Assembly: GCA_002900995.3 (NCBI GenBank)
Contig: CM035315.1
Coordinates: 1,953,826-2,017,825, forward strand
Direction: 5' to 3'
Length of the DNA stretch: 64,000 bases
From: Ganoderma boninense
Taxonomy: Eukaryota > Basidiomycota > Agaricomycetes > Polyporales > Polyporaceae
The notes beneath the pieces are model-generated. The model saw only the letters and a list, made by a program, of their open reading frames with translations. It had not been told where the DNA came from and did no database searches. The translations under genes were made by a program, and so were the position numbers. Shown here piece by piece: positions 11,228 to 25,244 of this stretch (within the stretch, counting starts at the first letter, position 1; every line of letters starts with the position of its first letter).

Positions 11228-12324
11228 ACTTCCTCCCTGTCATTCAACATCTGTTGTCGTTAATGTCATCCCTGTGCATTTTGTCATTCAATCTATATGG
11301 TTGACCGTCCGCTTGCATGGTCACAACCCTCTGTCTCCGCCGCATTTCCAACGGAAGTACTTGGCTAGCTTGCGAGTCGTCGAACGATGAGTTGGTGGTT
11401 GCACTCTGAGTCATGATATTTCAAGGAGCTCACCAATCTATCCGAGATGTCGTCGACTGTCTAGATTCAATGTGTGGAGCTGATGACGCACTATCTTCAG
11501 GTTGAAACAGTCACTCTTCTGGACATGGTGAGTGTATATCGACAATCCATTATTGGGACCATAATACTGAGCCGCACGCAGACTCAAACGGGCGTGCGTC
11601 TCATGCGCCCCACTGGTTGGGGGGGGGGGGTGGGAACGGCGTGTACGCAGTGACGGTTGACCCATCGGACGTGGCAACGTCCTGCCACTATGGCCCAGCT
11701 CCAAGCTTGGCTGCTCAGGCCTAGTCGTTGTCGGCACGAGACGAGTCTCAGCCGATGCAAGAGCTTGATGTGGTCATATGAGTAAGCCCAGACACCCGCG
11801 TCCTGCTCTGAAATGATATTGATGCAGTGATAGGCTCGAAGCTTGAAGTTTGCAGGAGGCCCCCGCCCAAAAAATTCTGCCCGGCACCCACTTTTCACCC
11901 CAATGAGCACCGTTTGGAGTCTGTTGATGTGGCGTACTATTTGGACACGAGTGCGATCCAAAATGCGAGGCTGCGTTCTAGAAATTGGCGAACTTGAAAG
12001 CATGGTTCAGGAAGGCGGCTACATTAGGTCTTAAGCGTTGTGTGGGGCATGTAGCAACTCGTCGCGTGGATGTTCTAATCCCTTCGGTCCATGGAGTCCA
12101 AGCTGCCAGCGCGTCTCTGGCATCTCTCGAGAACTGGACGGGAATTTGGCATTCTATTGTATACATGACCTCCGAGTCCAGGTCCAGGTTGAAGCAGCCT
12201 TGCCAACTTCTGCAACTTCCTTTCAGTGTTGACGAATTGGGCATTCGTCTATGTATACCACGTGATCGTGGGAGCTTCTATTCAATTGCTTCGACTCGAG
12301 CGGCTATTGGCGTGTCTGGCAGCC
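11228..12324. other. spacer between tandem copies 1 and 2
   Basis: No gene is supported. A run of ten or more G at about 11622-11632 is the only striking feature. The last 100 bases upstream of copy 2 resemble the matching region of copy 1 (shared GTGATCGTG near 10350 and 12262), consistent with duplication of promoter plus gene. Confidence 0.45.
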
Positions 12325-13096
12325 ATGTCCGCAACCACTTGTTCATGCCAACCCGATGCTGCTCATCACTCTACCTTAGAGGACCGCACTCCTACCTGCG
12401 ACTCCGACTGTTCCCAAACTGCCAGTAGCCAGCCTGAGACATCGTCCACCTCCGATCCTCACTATCCCTCAGTGGCTCTTCCCGACCCAGGTACTAAGCC
12501 GCGTCCTCGCAATGAACCCATGAAGGATTTCAAATGGGGGGTGAGCCATGAATTTCGTGCACTCTGTACATGCCCCAATCCCCAAATGACGTGGTCACGC
12601 AGGGGAACCTCATCCGCAAGACGCTTCCCGTACACACCATTCCCGACTGGCTTAACCCTTCCTGCGTAGATGTCCACGATCCCACTGAGCTTCCGTTGTG
12701 TTGGTACGGCGTACCCTTCGACCGCGACTTAATCTACTCCTATACGGAGCGTATCGGCCTCGCGAGCTACTACAAGCAGCAGATGCTTCGTTGCAAGCCG
12801 GGCGACCTGGACGTGTTCCGGACGTGGGTGAACATGGTGCAGTGGTTCGAGAAGCTGACAGGGCTAAAGTTGGATTTGAACCTCGTGTGGGGACAACCGA
12901 CTCCTATCCTCACCTTCTTCTCAAACCACGAGCTTCCACGTATCACCCAGAAGCAGGTCTCCCGAATCTACGACTTGCTGGATGATATGGACTACGACGA
13001 GGAATCCGGGCCGATGTGGTATCTTGATCAAAATCTGAACGTGCGTAGTTGCCTTTATCGTTTGGTCACTTCCTGCTCACAATGGTATAGTACTAG
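12325..13096 (+). CDS. tandem-family protein, copy 2 (unknown function)
   Basis: Exons 12325-12540, 12603-13040 and 13091-13096 are in phase and give 219 residues. Exon 2 is again exactly 438 nt. The Ser/Thr-rich head ends with PMKDFKWG at the donor; the core repeats LPLCWYGVPFDRDLIYSY, GDLDVFRTWVNMVQWF, LDLNLVWG, LTFFSNHELPRIT and MWYLDQNL. The last exon is TAC TAG. Conservation of intron position, exon length and the Tyr-stop exon shows recent tandem duplication with coding constraint retained. Function is unknown. Confidence 0.82.
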
Positions 13097-13393
13097 CCTT
13101 CCCTCCGCCACGCTATTTGCACGTTGTCATTTTCATGCGTCGCTGTCATATCTTTATATTTTGTCGTTCGATTTATATTGCCATGATATGACTTCGTGTT
13201 CGCGTTCGCGTCTGTGGACGTATCCTTTCAGCTTCGCCATTTTCAAGGTACCTCGATCACAGGACAGAAGTAGCGTGTTCATGATGAATCGACGCTCGCA
13301 CTTTCGGTGGTGATATTTGTATGATATCTTCTCGCGTGGAATGCTTGACGTTCCTCATCCTGAATTCGCGCAGATGTTGGCAGCGGGAGCTCA

Positions 13394-14136
13394 TTGCGCC
13401 TTCAACGCCATCGACATCGACGAGATGGACCTGGCTGCCACTCCGACCGCTCCCGCCCCCGCACAGTAAACTTCATCCCCGGGACCAATCCTGAAGATCC
13501 CGCGCTTGTTCCTCTAAATGCTGACCAGCCGCCTCATCGTAAGCAGCCCATGAGGGCTTCAAATGGGGGGTGGGGGGTTAAGTCGTGAACTTCCACCTCG
13601 TGCATGGTCCTCGACTGACCCGGTCCTGCAGGGGAAATATTGCTCGCAAAGCGCTGCCCGTACGCGTGATTCCCCGCTGGCTCGACCCTTCCCACGTCGA
13701 CGTCACCAATCCCACCCACCCTCCTTTGTGCTGATACGGCGTGCCGTTCATCTGGAGTCTCATCTACCCCTACACGAAGCACATCGGCCTCGCGAGCAAC
13801 TACGAGGAACAGCTGCTCCACGCCAAGTCGGGGGACCTGGACGTGTTCCAGACCTGGGCGAACATGGAGAGGTGGTGGAGCAACAGGTTGTCGGGACTCA
13901 AGCTGGACCTGAACCTCGTGTGGGTGCACTCGACGCCGATCCTCACGTTCTTATCGAACCGCGAACTTCCTATTACGAGGGAACAGATGTACTGGACTTG
14001 CTGGATGATATGGACTATGATGAGGAGTGCGGTGGGATGTGGTATCTCGACCGCAACCTGCGCGTGCGTCGTTTCTGCTCCGTTTGTCTCTGTGTTGGGG
14101 ATGCCCGTCTGACAAGCTCAAACGCGACAGTATTGA
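13394..14136 (+). pseudogene. tandem-family copy 3, decayed
   Basis: This is homologous to copies 1 and 2 along its whole length but broken. Its exon 1 retains PPHRKQPMR and then lacks a base within the FKWG motif. The first codons of exon 2 carry an extra base after the acceptor near 13633. The conserved Trp of LCWYGV is a TGA stop at about 13732-13734. A further one-base loss near 13990 shifts the frame before the DLLDDMDYDEE segment, which is still readable in another frame. The terminal exon TAT TGA (14131-14136) survives. The several independent lesions make it a pseudogene rather than a sequencing artefact. Confidence 0.85.
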
Positions 14137-17100
14137 TCACTAGTGCAAACGTCGGAGTCGTAGTAATTCTGAATGCATCACGTCCGTTGGTCCCTAATAG
14201 TAATAACTTCATTGGACCATTGGATGCGTGCAAATTTCAAGAGCCTTGGTTAGACAAAATACTGGGGTTCTGTTTCAAGCTACGATACATTTCCAACGCA
14301 CAGGCTGAGGAAGCAACAATGACGTCTCGCGTCGCGTACTCAAACCACGTGGCCGCGAACGGATCCCCCAGGTCGGAGGACGCCACAAAGGCAGGACATA
14401 GACGCGACACAGTGGTTGACTCCTCTGCCACCAGTGGCTGTAAGCATTCTTACAGTCAACGTCTACGACGATGGAACTGACGAAGATAAGGCTGGACTTC
14501 GCTCGCGAAAATGCACTGCGGCCCCAGTGCATTCGTATATTGTTTCACTGTTGCGAGATGAATTGTCCATGACCCTGCAAATGTATAGTACACCCACGAA
14601 CGTCTTCAAAGGTTTGGTAACAACATCTCCCCCACACCCCCCTCGTATCCGCGAACTCCGAGTTTGGAGAAATCGGACACGTGCATCCTGACCGCCATTA
14701 CATACTCACCCGCGTGTATCCGAACCGACCGCAACGCGACCAGCATATAGGGTTCCCTAGCGACGAACCCCAGCCAGGACCTCGAAGGGAATCAGGATCG
14801 AGGATCGCAAGTGCCAAGCCTGGGATTGGGATTGTGGACCGGGACTCCGCGGCGCGGCCTCATTCCACATCCACAAGATTGAGAAAGACACTGATGCTTG
14901 CAGGTGCATCAGGCCGAGACAGCCGACACGCCCGCGACACGCAGCGTCGTGGTCGAAATCCGCTCCGCGTCCTTCCCACCGACGTCTGCGCGCGGGTCCC
15001 GCTCGTCGGGCGTCCGAGATATGGATATGAGATGCCGACGCAGTGCGCAGGTGACGGTGACGGTGACGGTCGAACCGTGAATCTTGAATGTCGAACTGAA
15101 CTTGAACCTTGCATTTTGGACTTTGCACGCCTTGCCACTACAGGTGAGAGCTGCGGAGCTAGACGGGAGCGTCGTTGACAATGATTCACCCGGTACCGGG
15201 ACGCAGTGGCCTTCTCGGACCCGCAGCGCCTATGTAGGCAAGATCAAGGTGACGCAGTAAAATGTGTGCCGTAAGGAGGTTACAATAGGGAAGGAAACGA
15301 GCTGCTGTGGTTGCAAAAGCGCCGGAGCTCACGGCAGCCCAGGTGGGGTCCATGGGAGAAGGAAGTACGGTATACACGCTGCTCGCGTGTGCGCAGCCCT
15401 CGAGGGATCAACAGTTCGAAGATGGGAAGGTCTGGCCCGGGACCAAGGACCGTTCGCCGCGCGCGTCCACTCGCATGCACAGAGCGGGAAACCTCCGAGT
15501 CTATGCCTATGGCATCGAAAAGGGCAGGGGTTACACGTCGCGGGCCTCGGGAGCGCAGGCGGTCGGGAGGTGCGTGTCTGCGGACGGCGCCGTCCTCGTT
15601 CACGTTTGTTACGGCGCGGGGCGGACGGAGACCACTAGCCAACACCGCCGGCCTCCAGACCAGTGTGTCGGAGGTCATCACGGCGGGTGAGAGTAGAGAC
15701 AGTTGGACGCGTCCTTGAGCTTGAGATGCCGGCGCGCACACGGACATGGACGCTGGGAACGGCTCCTGAAGGCTTGACGGCACGCGAGCTGAGGCTGTGA
15801 CTGTGAGGGCCATCGGCGACGTCCGTGACAGGCTTGCGAACCTTCCGCACCCGCAGCAGCACGCAGCGCGCTCGACGGGGATGTGGTTCCAAAGCTGTGA
15901 CCGCTGACCGCAGGACTGGGGTAAGGACTCGGGTGGTGAGTGGACCGCATATATCGAGCATCTCCGCCGGGAAGAGGCGCGCCGAGCTCTCCCAGGCGAG
16001 CGCGGGCCGTGATCTGCAGCTGTACAGAGGAGCTACCGTTGACCTGGGAATGTGCTGCGCCAGCCTATCGGGGAAGAGAGCGACTTGGGATTGGCGATGC
16101 GAGCGCACTTGCGAAGCGCTGCGGCCGGAAAAGGAAAAGGCGTTACTGTACAAGGTGCGTAGTTGGAGGCCTGTCTGCGCCGTTCAGGTACTGGGGCGTA
16201 GAATCATGCCTCTCAAAAATGGAATCACGTCCATCCAGCGCGAGAGGTAGATGGGAGTACCGGGATGGCCTTGGCGAAATGGGGCTGCTTCAAAGCGGCG
16301 TGCAAGGGAAGGCGCGTCCATAGCCCACGGAAGGTGTCAGCGTGAAGCAGCGATGCCTCGGGCGTACTGCCATGCACGGGATGTCGTGAAGGGTATCGAT
16401 ACTAATCAGCACCTACGCCGCTTGCTATGACGTCGAGCGGGAGGGACGGAACAGCGGCGGCGGCGATGCGAAGGCTTGGGGGCGCGCAACCAGCATATTA
16501 ACGATGAGCAGCGGTGTCCGGCGCCGTTACCGGGAATACAGTGTTTAGCAACTTGCCAAAAGAAGTCGCCGGGGCTGCGGGGAACCCATCGAGCAGGGGA
16601 AGGTACAGGTTGGGCAGGGACATCTGCAGATGTGTCGGGGAGGAAGGATGTGAAGCGCAGATGGAAGCTGGAGATTCGCGCCCGGAGGAACGTGAACGAC
16701 TGGGGTGAATGAATGAACGTATGCTATGTATAGCCAGCGAGATTAGCGCATATAGTCACCGTCGGCAGCGGTGATCCATTTCGGGTGGGACGTACTTACC
16801 CTGGAGTTGCTCCCTCCGAGTCGCGCAGCTCGCAGCTCCCGGTCAACGAAGAGTTACCCGCGAGCAAATTCCGCGCGTAGTTTTTTTTCGTGTTTTGTGA
16901 AAGTCCCGACCTATGCGGGCACACCCAACGACTTTTCCACGCCGATCAGAAAAAACCGTGTTGACCGACGATGATGCTAGCGCAACACGCAGTCGCCGTC
17001 GTGAGCATCCACTGAATGCGATCGACCTCCAAGAGGTTGGTCTAGACACTGACGGCGATCAGGGGCGTTAAAGCGGAATGTCATGAACCTACGCAGTGCG

Positions 17101-19155
17101 CACCTTCGAAGTTCGCTGTACGCATTGACACGCGCTCAACACGAGCCACCGTCACCGTACAGGGGTAACCTGACGTGGGAGCGCGGCACGAGATGGCTGT
17201 ATGCGTGATGATGTTGGAAGGGGAAGGGTAGCTTCGATAACGGGATATCATCAATGTGTCCACGGTCCGACATAAGTACAGACACGCGGTAGCGGGAGGG
17301 GATGACAGAAATCGGGTCGCTTGGCGACCAACAGCGTCGGTGGGAGCATCTCCAGTGGTGACGCAGACCGTCCCGGGGTGCTGGTTACAGCTACTCGTCT
17401 CTTCTGGAATGCTAGTACTACTCAGGTGTTATGTGGCGGCGTGCTCCATTGCAGACCAGGTGAGCAAGCACATAGCTTATTTTATAACTTCGACAGCGTT
17501 GCTGTAAGTGATCGATAGCCTGACGCCAGGAAGTCATCAGTGCCGAAGATCATGGAGTAAGGACGGTGTTATCGTACTGATTTTCTGGAGCGCTTTGAGG
17601 GAAGAGTTGCCTAGTTGTTGCCCATTGGCGTCGACACAGATTAAAGTGTCAATCCATGCGCGGACGAGGCTTCCTGCAGGAGATGATCTTGGTGCTAACG
17701 TTTGCCACATAAGTAGTGGAGATAACGACGTGCACCGCCCGTAGCTAGCGGAGTCGGCCATCAGGATGGCTCTGACCGCATCGCCAACAGTGTTCGCGGT
17801 GTTAATGCAGTGTACAGCCGAGCTATTAATTGAGAGCGTTTAGTAGCAACATTTGGGTCTCGGGAATAAGCTCTCCATGGAGCAAAATTGATCGTAAGCG
17901 AGAAACCTCGCGCGTATGTGCCATGGTTTGAGGTGCAATGTAAGACACATTGCGCCACAACGATCTGCAGGCACCGAGGAGGGAACGCGTCCGGACCAAA
18001 TGGGGCGAAATGGCGTATGTGTCGGTATCACCCTGAGCGGAGGGTCAAAGAAGGCATGGTCAACATGTTATTCTGACATCTGAGCGATCTTGATTCCTCC
18101 GGTCGTGTCTCACGCCTCCTCGCCTCTTTCCCCCGCCGGGGCACGGGATAAATACAGTACGGAGCTGAGAGCGTGGCCGGGAACGATGATCATAAAGGAC
18201 CATAAGGATGGGAAGCAGAACCATTGTGGCAGGGTTCGGAAGGGCTTGATAGACTGATCCACGGAGGACTCTCCACCACGCATCTATCAAGGAGAGCGAT
18301 ATGAAGAGCCCTCCCAGGGCAGAGAATGCAACTTGCACGGTCGATATTGGAGAAAGACATACCGAAATTTGGAGGAACCCTGGATATATGCGCATAAATG
18401 GGGTTGGAATCGCATTCAGGACGCTCCGCGAGCATGGACACATGGAAGTGGTACTTCGGTGGCCGAAGCGTAATTCCATTGACACAGGACGAATGTCAAG
18501 TACTGAGGTCCTCGGCACAAGACTTGCGCAATATTCGTCTTGTTTCTATGATGCGTCTGTCCCTTCATGTTTCAAGGCCAATGCGGGGGAAGGCAACCGA
18601 TGGATGGAAAAGGGCATGGGGTGCCGGCGGGGTGGATGGTGAGGTTCCCGGGGACGGATGAGCGACATGGGTTCGGCGTCCATCCATCTGCCTGTTGTGT
18701 GGGAGATTCCGAAGGTGATGATCATGGACGAGGACGATTGCCGCTTCGGGGCTGTATGGACGAGGAGGAGGACGGATTGGGAGAGAGGCACCGTCGACGG
18801 TTGTTCTTCACGACAGGCGGGCGAGCAATCAGATATTGATGGGTGAGAATTCTGGGTGTCGTCGAGGGGAGTGTGCCGGTTGTGGAATGCAGATCAGTGT
18901 GCGAATGAGAAGAGAAATCAGGTCCAAGCCGGCGACGGTGCGCGTTGCTCTGGGGACGAGCCCAAGGCTGCAGCTGGCGCCTCCGAGTCCCCTCCGTCCC
19001 CGGCGACCCAATCCCGCGCTCCCGGCCGGGCGCTCCCGTTGCCACAAGCACACAACAAGATCGCCTCTATAAGCTCTTCTCTTTCTTCCGCCTCTTTTGT
19101 TCTCGTCCTCGCATCCTCTCCGCGTCCCCCTCACTCCCTCTCTCAATCCACCACC
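14137..19155. other. 5-kb gene-poor region
   Basis: Many overlapping open frames occur on both strands because stop codons are rare in GC-rich sequence, but none shows a known domain, splice-supported extension or consistent codon bias. A short tandem GTGACG repeat lies at 15051-15070. A minus-strand frame at 18060-18518 has a hydrophobic stretch (VAFSALGGLFISLSLIDAWW) that could be a membrane-protein relic, but I cannot support it. The last few hundred bases hold the MAP kinase promoter. Confidence 0.45.
15051..15070. repeat. GTGACG short tandem repeat
   Basis: Three complete GTGACG units plus a partial one are followed by a loosely repetitive GAACTTGAACC-type stretch to about 15115. Its role is unknown. 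Confidence 0.7.
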
Positions 19156-20888
<1,733 letters not shown>

Positions 20889-21810
20889 GCTTGTGCAGCC
20901 TGCCCCTGCCATGCCTCACGCTGTCGATGTTCTTCACGCCCGCTCACGTTCCCGTCAACTGTGCTTTCTATCCATACGTCGAAAATGTGTACACTGTATC
21001 CTCGGTCATCTCTCTTTCTCTCTACATTCACACATGTCTTGCGCAACTTCAACTTCATTTTCTTTCGCTTCTTCTCGCACCGCCTGCCGCAGTACCGCCC
21101 GTCGACGGCCGCGCCGTTCATAATTCTTCTTCCATAATTCTCAATCCCCCCTGCCCCGCCCCACCTTGCCTCATGAGTTCTAGTGCTCCCCTTCAATTTT
21201 TTTTTTTTCATTTTCAATTTCAATTTCAATTTGAACCTCAACTTCACCTTCATCTTCAACATGCGCATCCGAGGACTTGTTGGCGCCGGTCGGTCAGTTG
21301 AGGATGTGTACTTACAGTCGTCGTTTCTATATGCGCAAAGTAGTGATATGCTTAGAGCAGTCCGCGTCTTGCAATTGTCGTCGTCTCCCGTGTACGTTAT
21401 CCCAGAGCAAAAACAAACAACGCTCCAAACTCAAAGTCCACGAATCCGATTGCTTGCAGTTGCCTGAGTAGACATAGACGTGATGAAAGACTCCTTCGTG
21501 TATGCATGGCGTCGCCCGCTAAGGACTGGGACACGCAACCACACCAAGCGCATTGCGTAGACGGCGGCAATACGTACGGCTGCGTGGAAGGTGAAAAGGT
21601 GTGTTGGGAGGCAGTCGCGACGCCCGGTGTCGGTGGAGTTGGCTTTAGCAGCATGACGCTCGGATTCTGATTCTTGGGATTGTTTCTTCAGCTGAGGGTG
21701 AGAAGCCAGGACGCAGACCCGAAATCGTCGCCGAAGATGTTTATCGTGAACTTCAAAGGGAGGAGCAAGCGGACGAGGCAGGTGGTTAGGGAAACAACGG
21801 ACAGAGTGAT
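20889..21810. other. MAPK 3' flank, low-complexity tract
   Basis: No gene is supported. A T-run followed by TTTCAAT-type repeats occupies about 21195-21265. The stretch separates the plus-strand MAPK from the convergent minus-strand F-box-like gene. Confidence 0.5.
21195..21265. repeat. T-tract and TTTCAA simple repeat
   Basis: A run of T is followed by repeated TTTCAA/TTCAAC units on the plus strand. It is probably a slippage-prone simple repeat in the 3' region of the MAPK gene. Confidence 0.75.
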
Positions 21811-23396
21811 TCACTGGCTGCCACTGGCACTGGATGCTCCGGCGCCCTCGACGCCGATGTTGAAGTCGTCGTCTCCGTCACCGAGGTCCTCCAAAAGACT
21901 TTCTAGCCAGTTCTCCTCATACGCGACACTGTCGGTGCGAGGAGAGCCCGACGCGGAGGGTCCTGGGGGCAGGGAGCTATCCCAAGCCTCGGATTCGTTT
22001 CGTGCTTCAAGTTCCTCGACCTTGAGCTCCTTGGCAGGGTCGACTCCTCCGGCCGGACGGGAGCGGAGCATCGAGTTCTTGAGGAGGGTCCAACGGTGGA
22101 GGTCAGCGGAGTTGCTCGTCACGGCTTCCAACAGCTTCGAACGGGCTGTCAGTGTGACATCGGGTACCCCCGCGGGCACCTGGACCAAAGCGTACGGGCC
22201 ACCCTGACCGCCCTGGCGTCCGGGAGCGGGATTCTCCTTTCTTGAACACTCGTGGCACTGTAGCATACCCGGGTCTGCCTCCGCTAGCCTCTGGATGAGA
22301 GATTGGAGGTGGGAGGAGGTGGTGTCCGACACGCGAACCCCCACCGTGTTGTGCTCGGGACATCGGACGAGATCAAGAGAATACCGGACGTTGGGTTTGG
22401 ATAGGGGCGCGAGCAACAGATGCGATAGCTTCCGGAGTCCAGCGTGGTTCGTCGGGTCGTCGCTCTCCACGGGGACTGAGATTTTGACTGTCCGCAGGGA
22501 CGTCAACGGCCTTGCGAGGACAGGGTACTCGCTCCCGTCCACGCCATCTGCTATATAAGATGTGAAGAGAACCCAATCAGCGTTGCGAGGCAGATGATTG
22601 GTCCGCGACTCGGACTACGTGACGTACTGGAGAGCGCAGACATTTGCGGACAAAGGACCGAAAGATTGACGACAACGTCGCCACATGCGTCCAGGACAGG
22701 TTTCAAAATGGTGAGCTGTTGGAGAGGAAGATGGTCAGCGAGTGGAGCGCGGCTCTGACGGATTCAGGGCTGAGAACTCGCCGACATCTCCAGATTTTGA
22801 ATTTTCAATGAACGTCGAGGAAGTGCACTACGTCCCGGGGCAGGATGGACTTGGTCGGAGAATATCCATTGTGGAGGACTGTGGTGTGGATACGTGAGCC
22901 GGACATCTTTGACGTTCTTGAACGACCGTATGGTGCGGAAGAGGTCTGAGATTGAGTCGAAGCAGCAGGAGAGCTCTATCACAGTAACTTCTGAGAAGAG
23001 GAACGCGACGGTGCCCGTACTACGATACAACGGGGGATAGTCAGCCCATCGTAAGGTCCTGCCCAAGAGCAAGTGACGGACGTTTGGCAGCAGACGGGAT
23101 GATAGGTGATGGAAAGGAACGTATGATGCCCATGCAGAATTCGAAGTGAGGTCAGGAGTGACTGCGAGAGATGTAGCGAGCGCAGCGAGGCGAGGATGTC
23201 TCTTGACAACATCCGTGAAATCCAGCAGGGCGTCAAACGATGTGATTGTCGGGGCACGGAAGATGCGGTTGAGGTGGTGTATCGACCGAGGACTCCATTC
23301 GCGAGAGACAAATGCGCATGATGGCAGCCATTGGGGGGAGAATTCGGCCACTATATCGATAATTGCGTCGACGAGTTCAGCTGGGAGAGGTGGCAT
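21811..23396 (-). CDS. F-box-like protein, agaricomycete type
   Basis: The N-terminal exon (from 23396) starts MPPLPAELVDAIIDIVAEF and continues LPSCAFVSREWSPRSIHHL, the usual F-box pattern of agaricomycete proteins (Leu/Pro-rich helix, then a CALVSREW-like motif). It reads on with leucine-rich stretches typical of their C-terminal repeats. The last exon (about 22542-21811) has LTSLRTVKISVPVESDD and ends in an acidic segment with LLEDLGDGDDDFN. One or more introns lie between about 22800 and 22545, where the frame LKPVLDACGDVVVNL is readable; exact borders are uncertain. The expected role is substrate recognition in an SCF ubiquitin ligase, but most such proteins are uncharacterised. Confidence 0.65.
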
Positions 23397-24028
23397 CCTG
23401 CTGGGGATATGATTCAGATGAGAAGATAGAAATCGATTGGTAGCACACCGCTATCATCTATTTTCATCTGTACCTGATTTCAAGACCCACTGTTCAGTTT
23501 TCAGGATGCTAGGAGCCGGAAGAGAGTATTCGCGTGGGCCAAGATGTAGAAGCGCGTCTACTAGTAACTGCGCACGACTGCACGTTGCTAACGTCAGCGA
23601 GGCGATACTCATACTGTTGTCCACGGAAACCTAAATCGAACGATCGTACATAGAATGTGCTCTTGTCCTCATCCAATTTTCATTAAGTATCACCGAGTAT
23701 GCATTTGTTAGGATTAGGACCAACTTTGGAGCCCAGTCATGATTAGGGCTGCCGACCAACATAGGCGCAAAATCGCCTCAACATATGAAGAGTTACAACG
23801 TGGCAAGCCTCGAAATCTCAGGCTCCGAGACCGAACTCAAGGACAACAGAGGAAGACAGCGACGTACCTCACGATTTCAATCAAGACATGACATGTTTGG
23901 GGCCGCATGTCGTTCAACGAGCAGTGATCGTGGACGTGACTCCGCACGTCATTCGTGATTCGCAGAAACTTGTGACACAGGCGACGACCAGACATGCAAA
24001 TGAGAGCAACAAGTCGAACAGCCGCACA
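23397..24028. other. intergenic, no gene recognised
   Basis: This lies between the F-box-like gene and the inverted tandem-family copy. I see only short frames without features. Confidence 0.5.
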
Positions 24029-24804
24029 TTAATACTGTCTCTAGTTGTCAGGAAACAGCCACTACTCAACGACAATGACAATGAAGGCAGATGACGTACT
24101 TGCAAACTGCGGTCGAGATACCACACCAGCTCGTCATCCTCCTCATAGTCCATGTCGTCGAGCAAGTCGCAGGCTTGGCCCCACATCTCTGTCGTGATAT
24201 TGTCCATCTCATGGTTGGACCAGAACGTAAGCGCGTGACCGGGCACTCCATCCTCTTTCCAAACGAGATTCATGTCTAGCTTGAGACCGGTCTCCCTCTC
24301 GAACCAGTTCTGCATATTCGCCCACGTCCGGAACTGGTCCAAGTCTCCGAGCAAGAAGGGAACGACCTCTTCGGCGTAATAGCTTGCTAGACCCTTGCGT
24401 TTGGCGTAGCCATAGACTAGCTTGGGACTAAAGGGTACCCCATACCAGCACAGAGGGAGCCGGGTGGGGTCGTCGATGTCTACCCAGAGAGGATCAAGCC
24501 AGCGCGGAAGAGTAGGTATGGGAAGCGTCTTTCGGATGAGATCTCCCTTGGTCACCAAGTCAGAGTCGCTTGTCAGTTACAGGATACTGATAAGAGAAAT
24601 TTGCGACGCACCCCCCATTTGAAATTCCTTCATTGGCTGTTTGGGAATACGAGCCCGATCCTCTGGTGTGGGTTGAACCTCACGAGTGAGGAGGTCGGAA
24701 TCGGAGGCGGAAGACGTCTGTTCATCTGAGGTCACAGCAAGAGACTGCACAGGTTCTGGCTCTGACGCAGTGGAGGCGGCAGGCGTTTCTGTGGTCGACG
24801 ACAT
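24029..24804 (-). CDS. tandem-family protein, copy 4 (inverted, dispersed)
   Basis: This copy lies 10 kb from the array and on the opposite strand. Exon 2 (24546-24100, 447 nt) carries the family core: LPLCWYGVPFSPKLVYGY, GDLDQFRTWANMQNWF, LDMNLVWK, LTFWSNHEMDNIT and ELVWYLDRSL. The terminal exon is TAT TAA (24034-24029), again Tyr-stop. Exon 1 (24804-24612) ends PMKEFQMG where the others have PM(K/R)DFKWG: one extra base near 24624 shifts the frame, so exon 1 leaves in phase 1 while the only good acceptor is phase 0. It is either recently inactivated, spliced differently, or carries a one-base assembly error. The core is more diverged than copies 1 and 2 are from each other. Confidence 0.6.
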
Positions 24805-25244
24805 GGTGGCCAAGCCTAAGGTCACTCACGAACAATTCAGACGAGTAGGTGTCACATCAACGCAATTGATGGAGGTTTTCCTGTCTTGTTTTGACCGGAC
24901 TTTCAATGACGGCGCTAATTGGTTTCAACGCGATTGTCAATTTTTAACACACCTCGTTAGTATAGCCGAAAGTGTGACTCAGCGAACGCACTAGTATTAG
25001 TATCGTCAGCTTGTTTGCAAGTATCAACCATTGATACTATCCGTTGCGAACACAGAAGCACTAGATTTCTCACAGCCCACGCTATGAGACATCCAAATTG
25101 TAAAAATCCGAGAGTTATGCGCGAAAATCCAGTAAACCAAAACACAGGAGGGTATGCACACGCCGAATTGTCGCTAATCTCACCATGGAACTAATTCCCA
25201 ATCCCAAGCTGGGCACCTGCGTGAGCGCTCGCAGCATGTTACAT
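24805..25244. other. intergenic, no gene recognised
   Basis: The stretch holds the putative promoter of the inverted copy 4 and the 3' flank of the RMD1-like gene. No coding signal is seen. Confidence 0.5.

Noticed and set aside
14681..16323. Several overlapping 120-180-codon frames on both strands
   Set aside because: They overlap each other, are Arg/Ser-rich from GC bias, and show no motif or intron logic.
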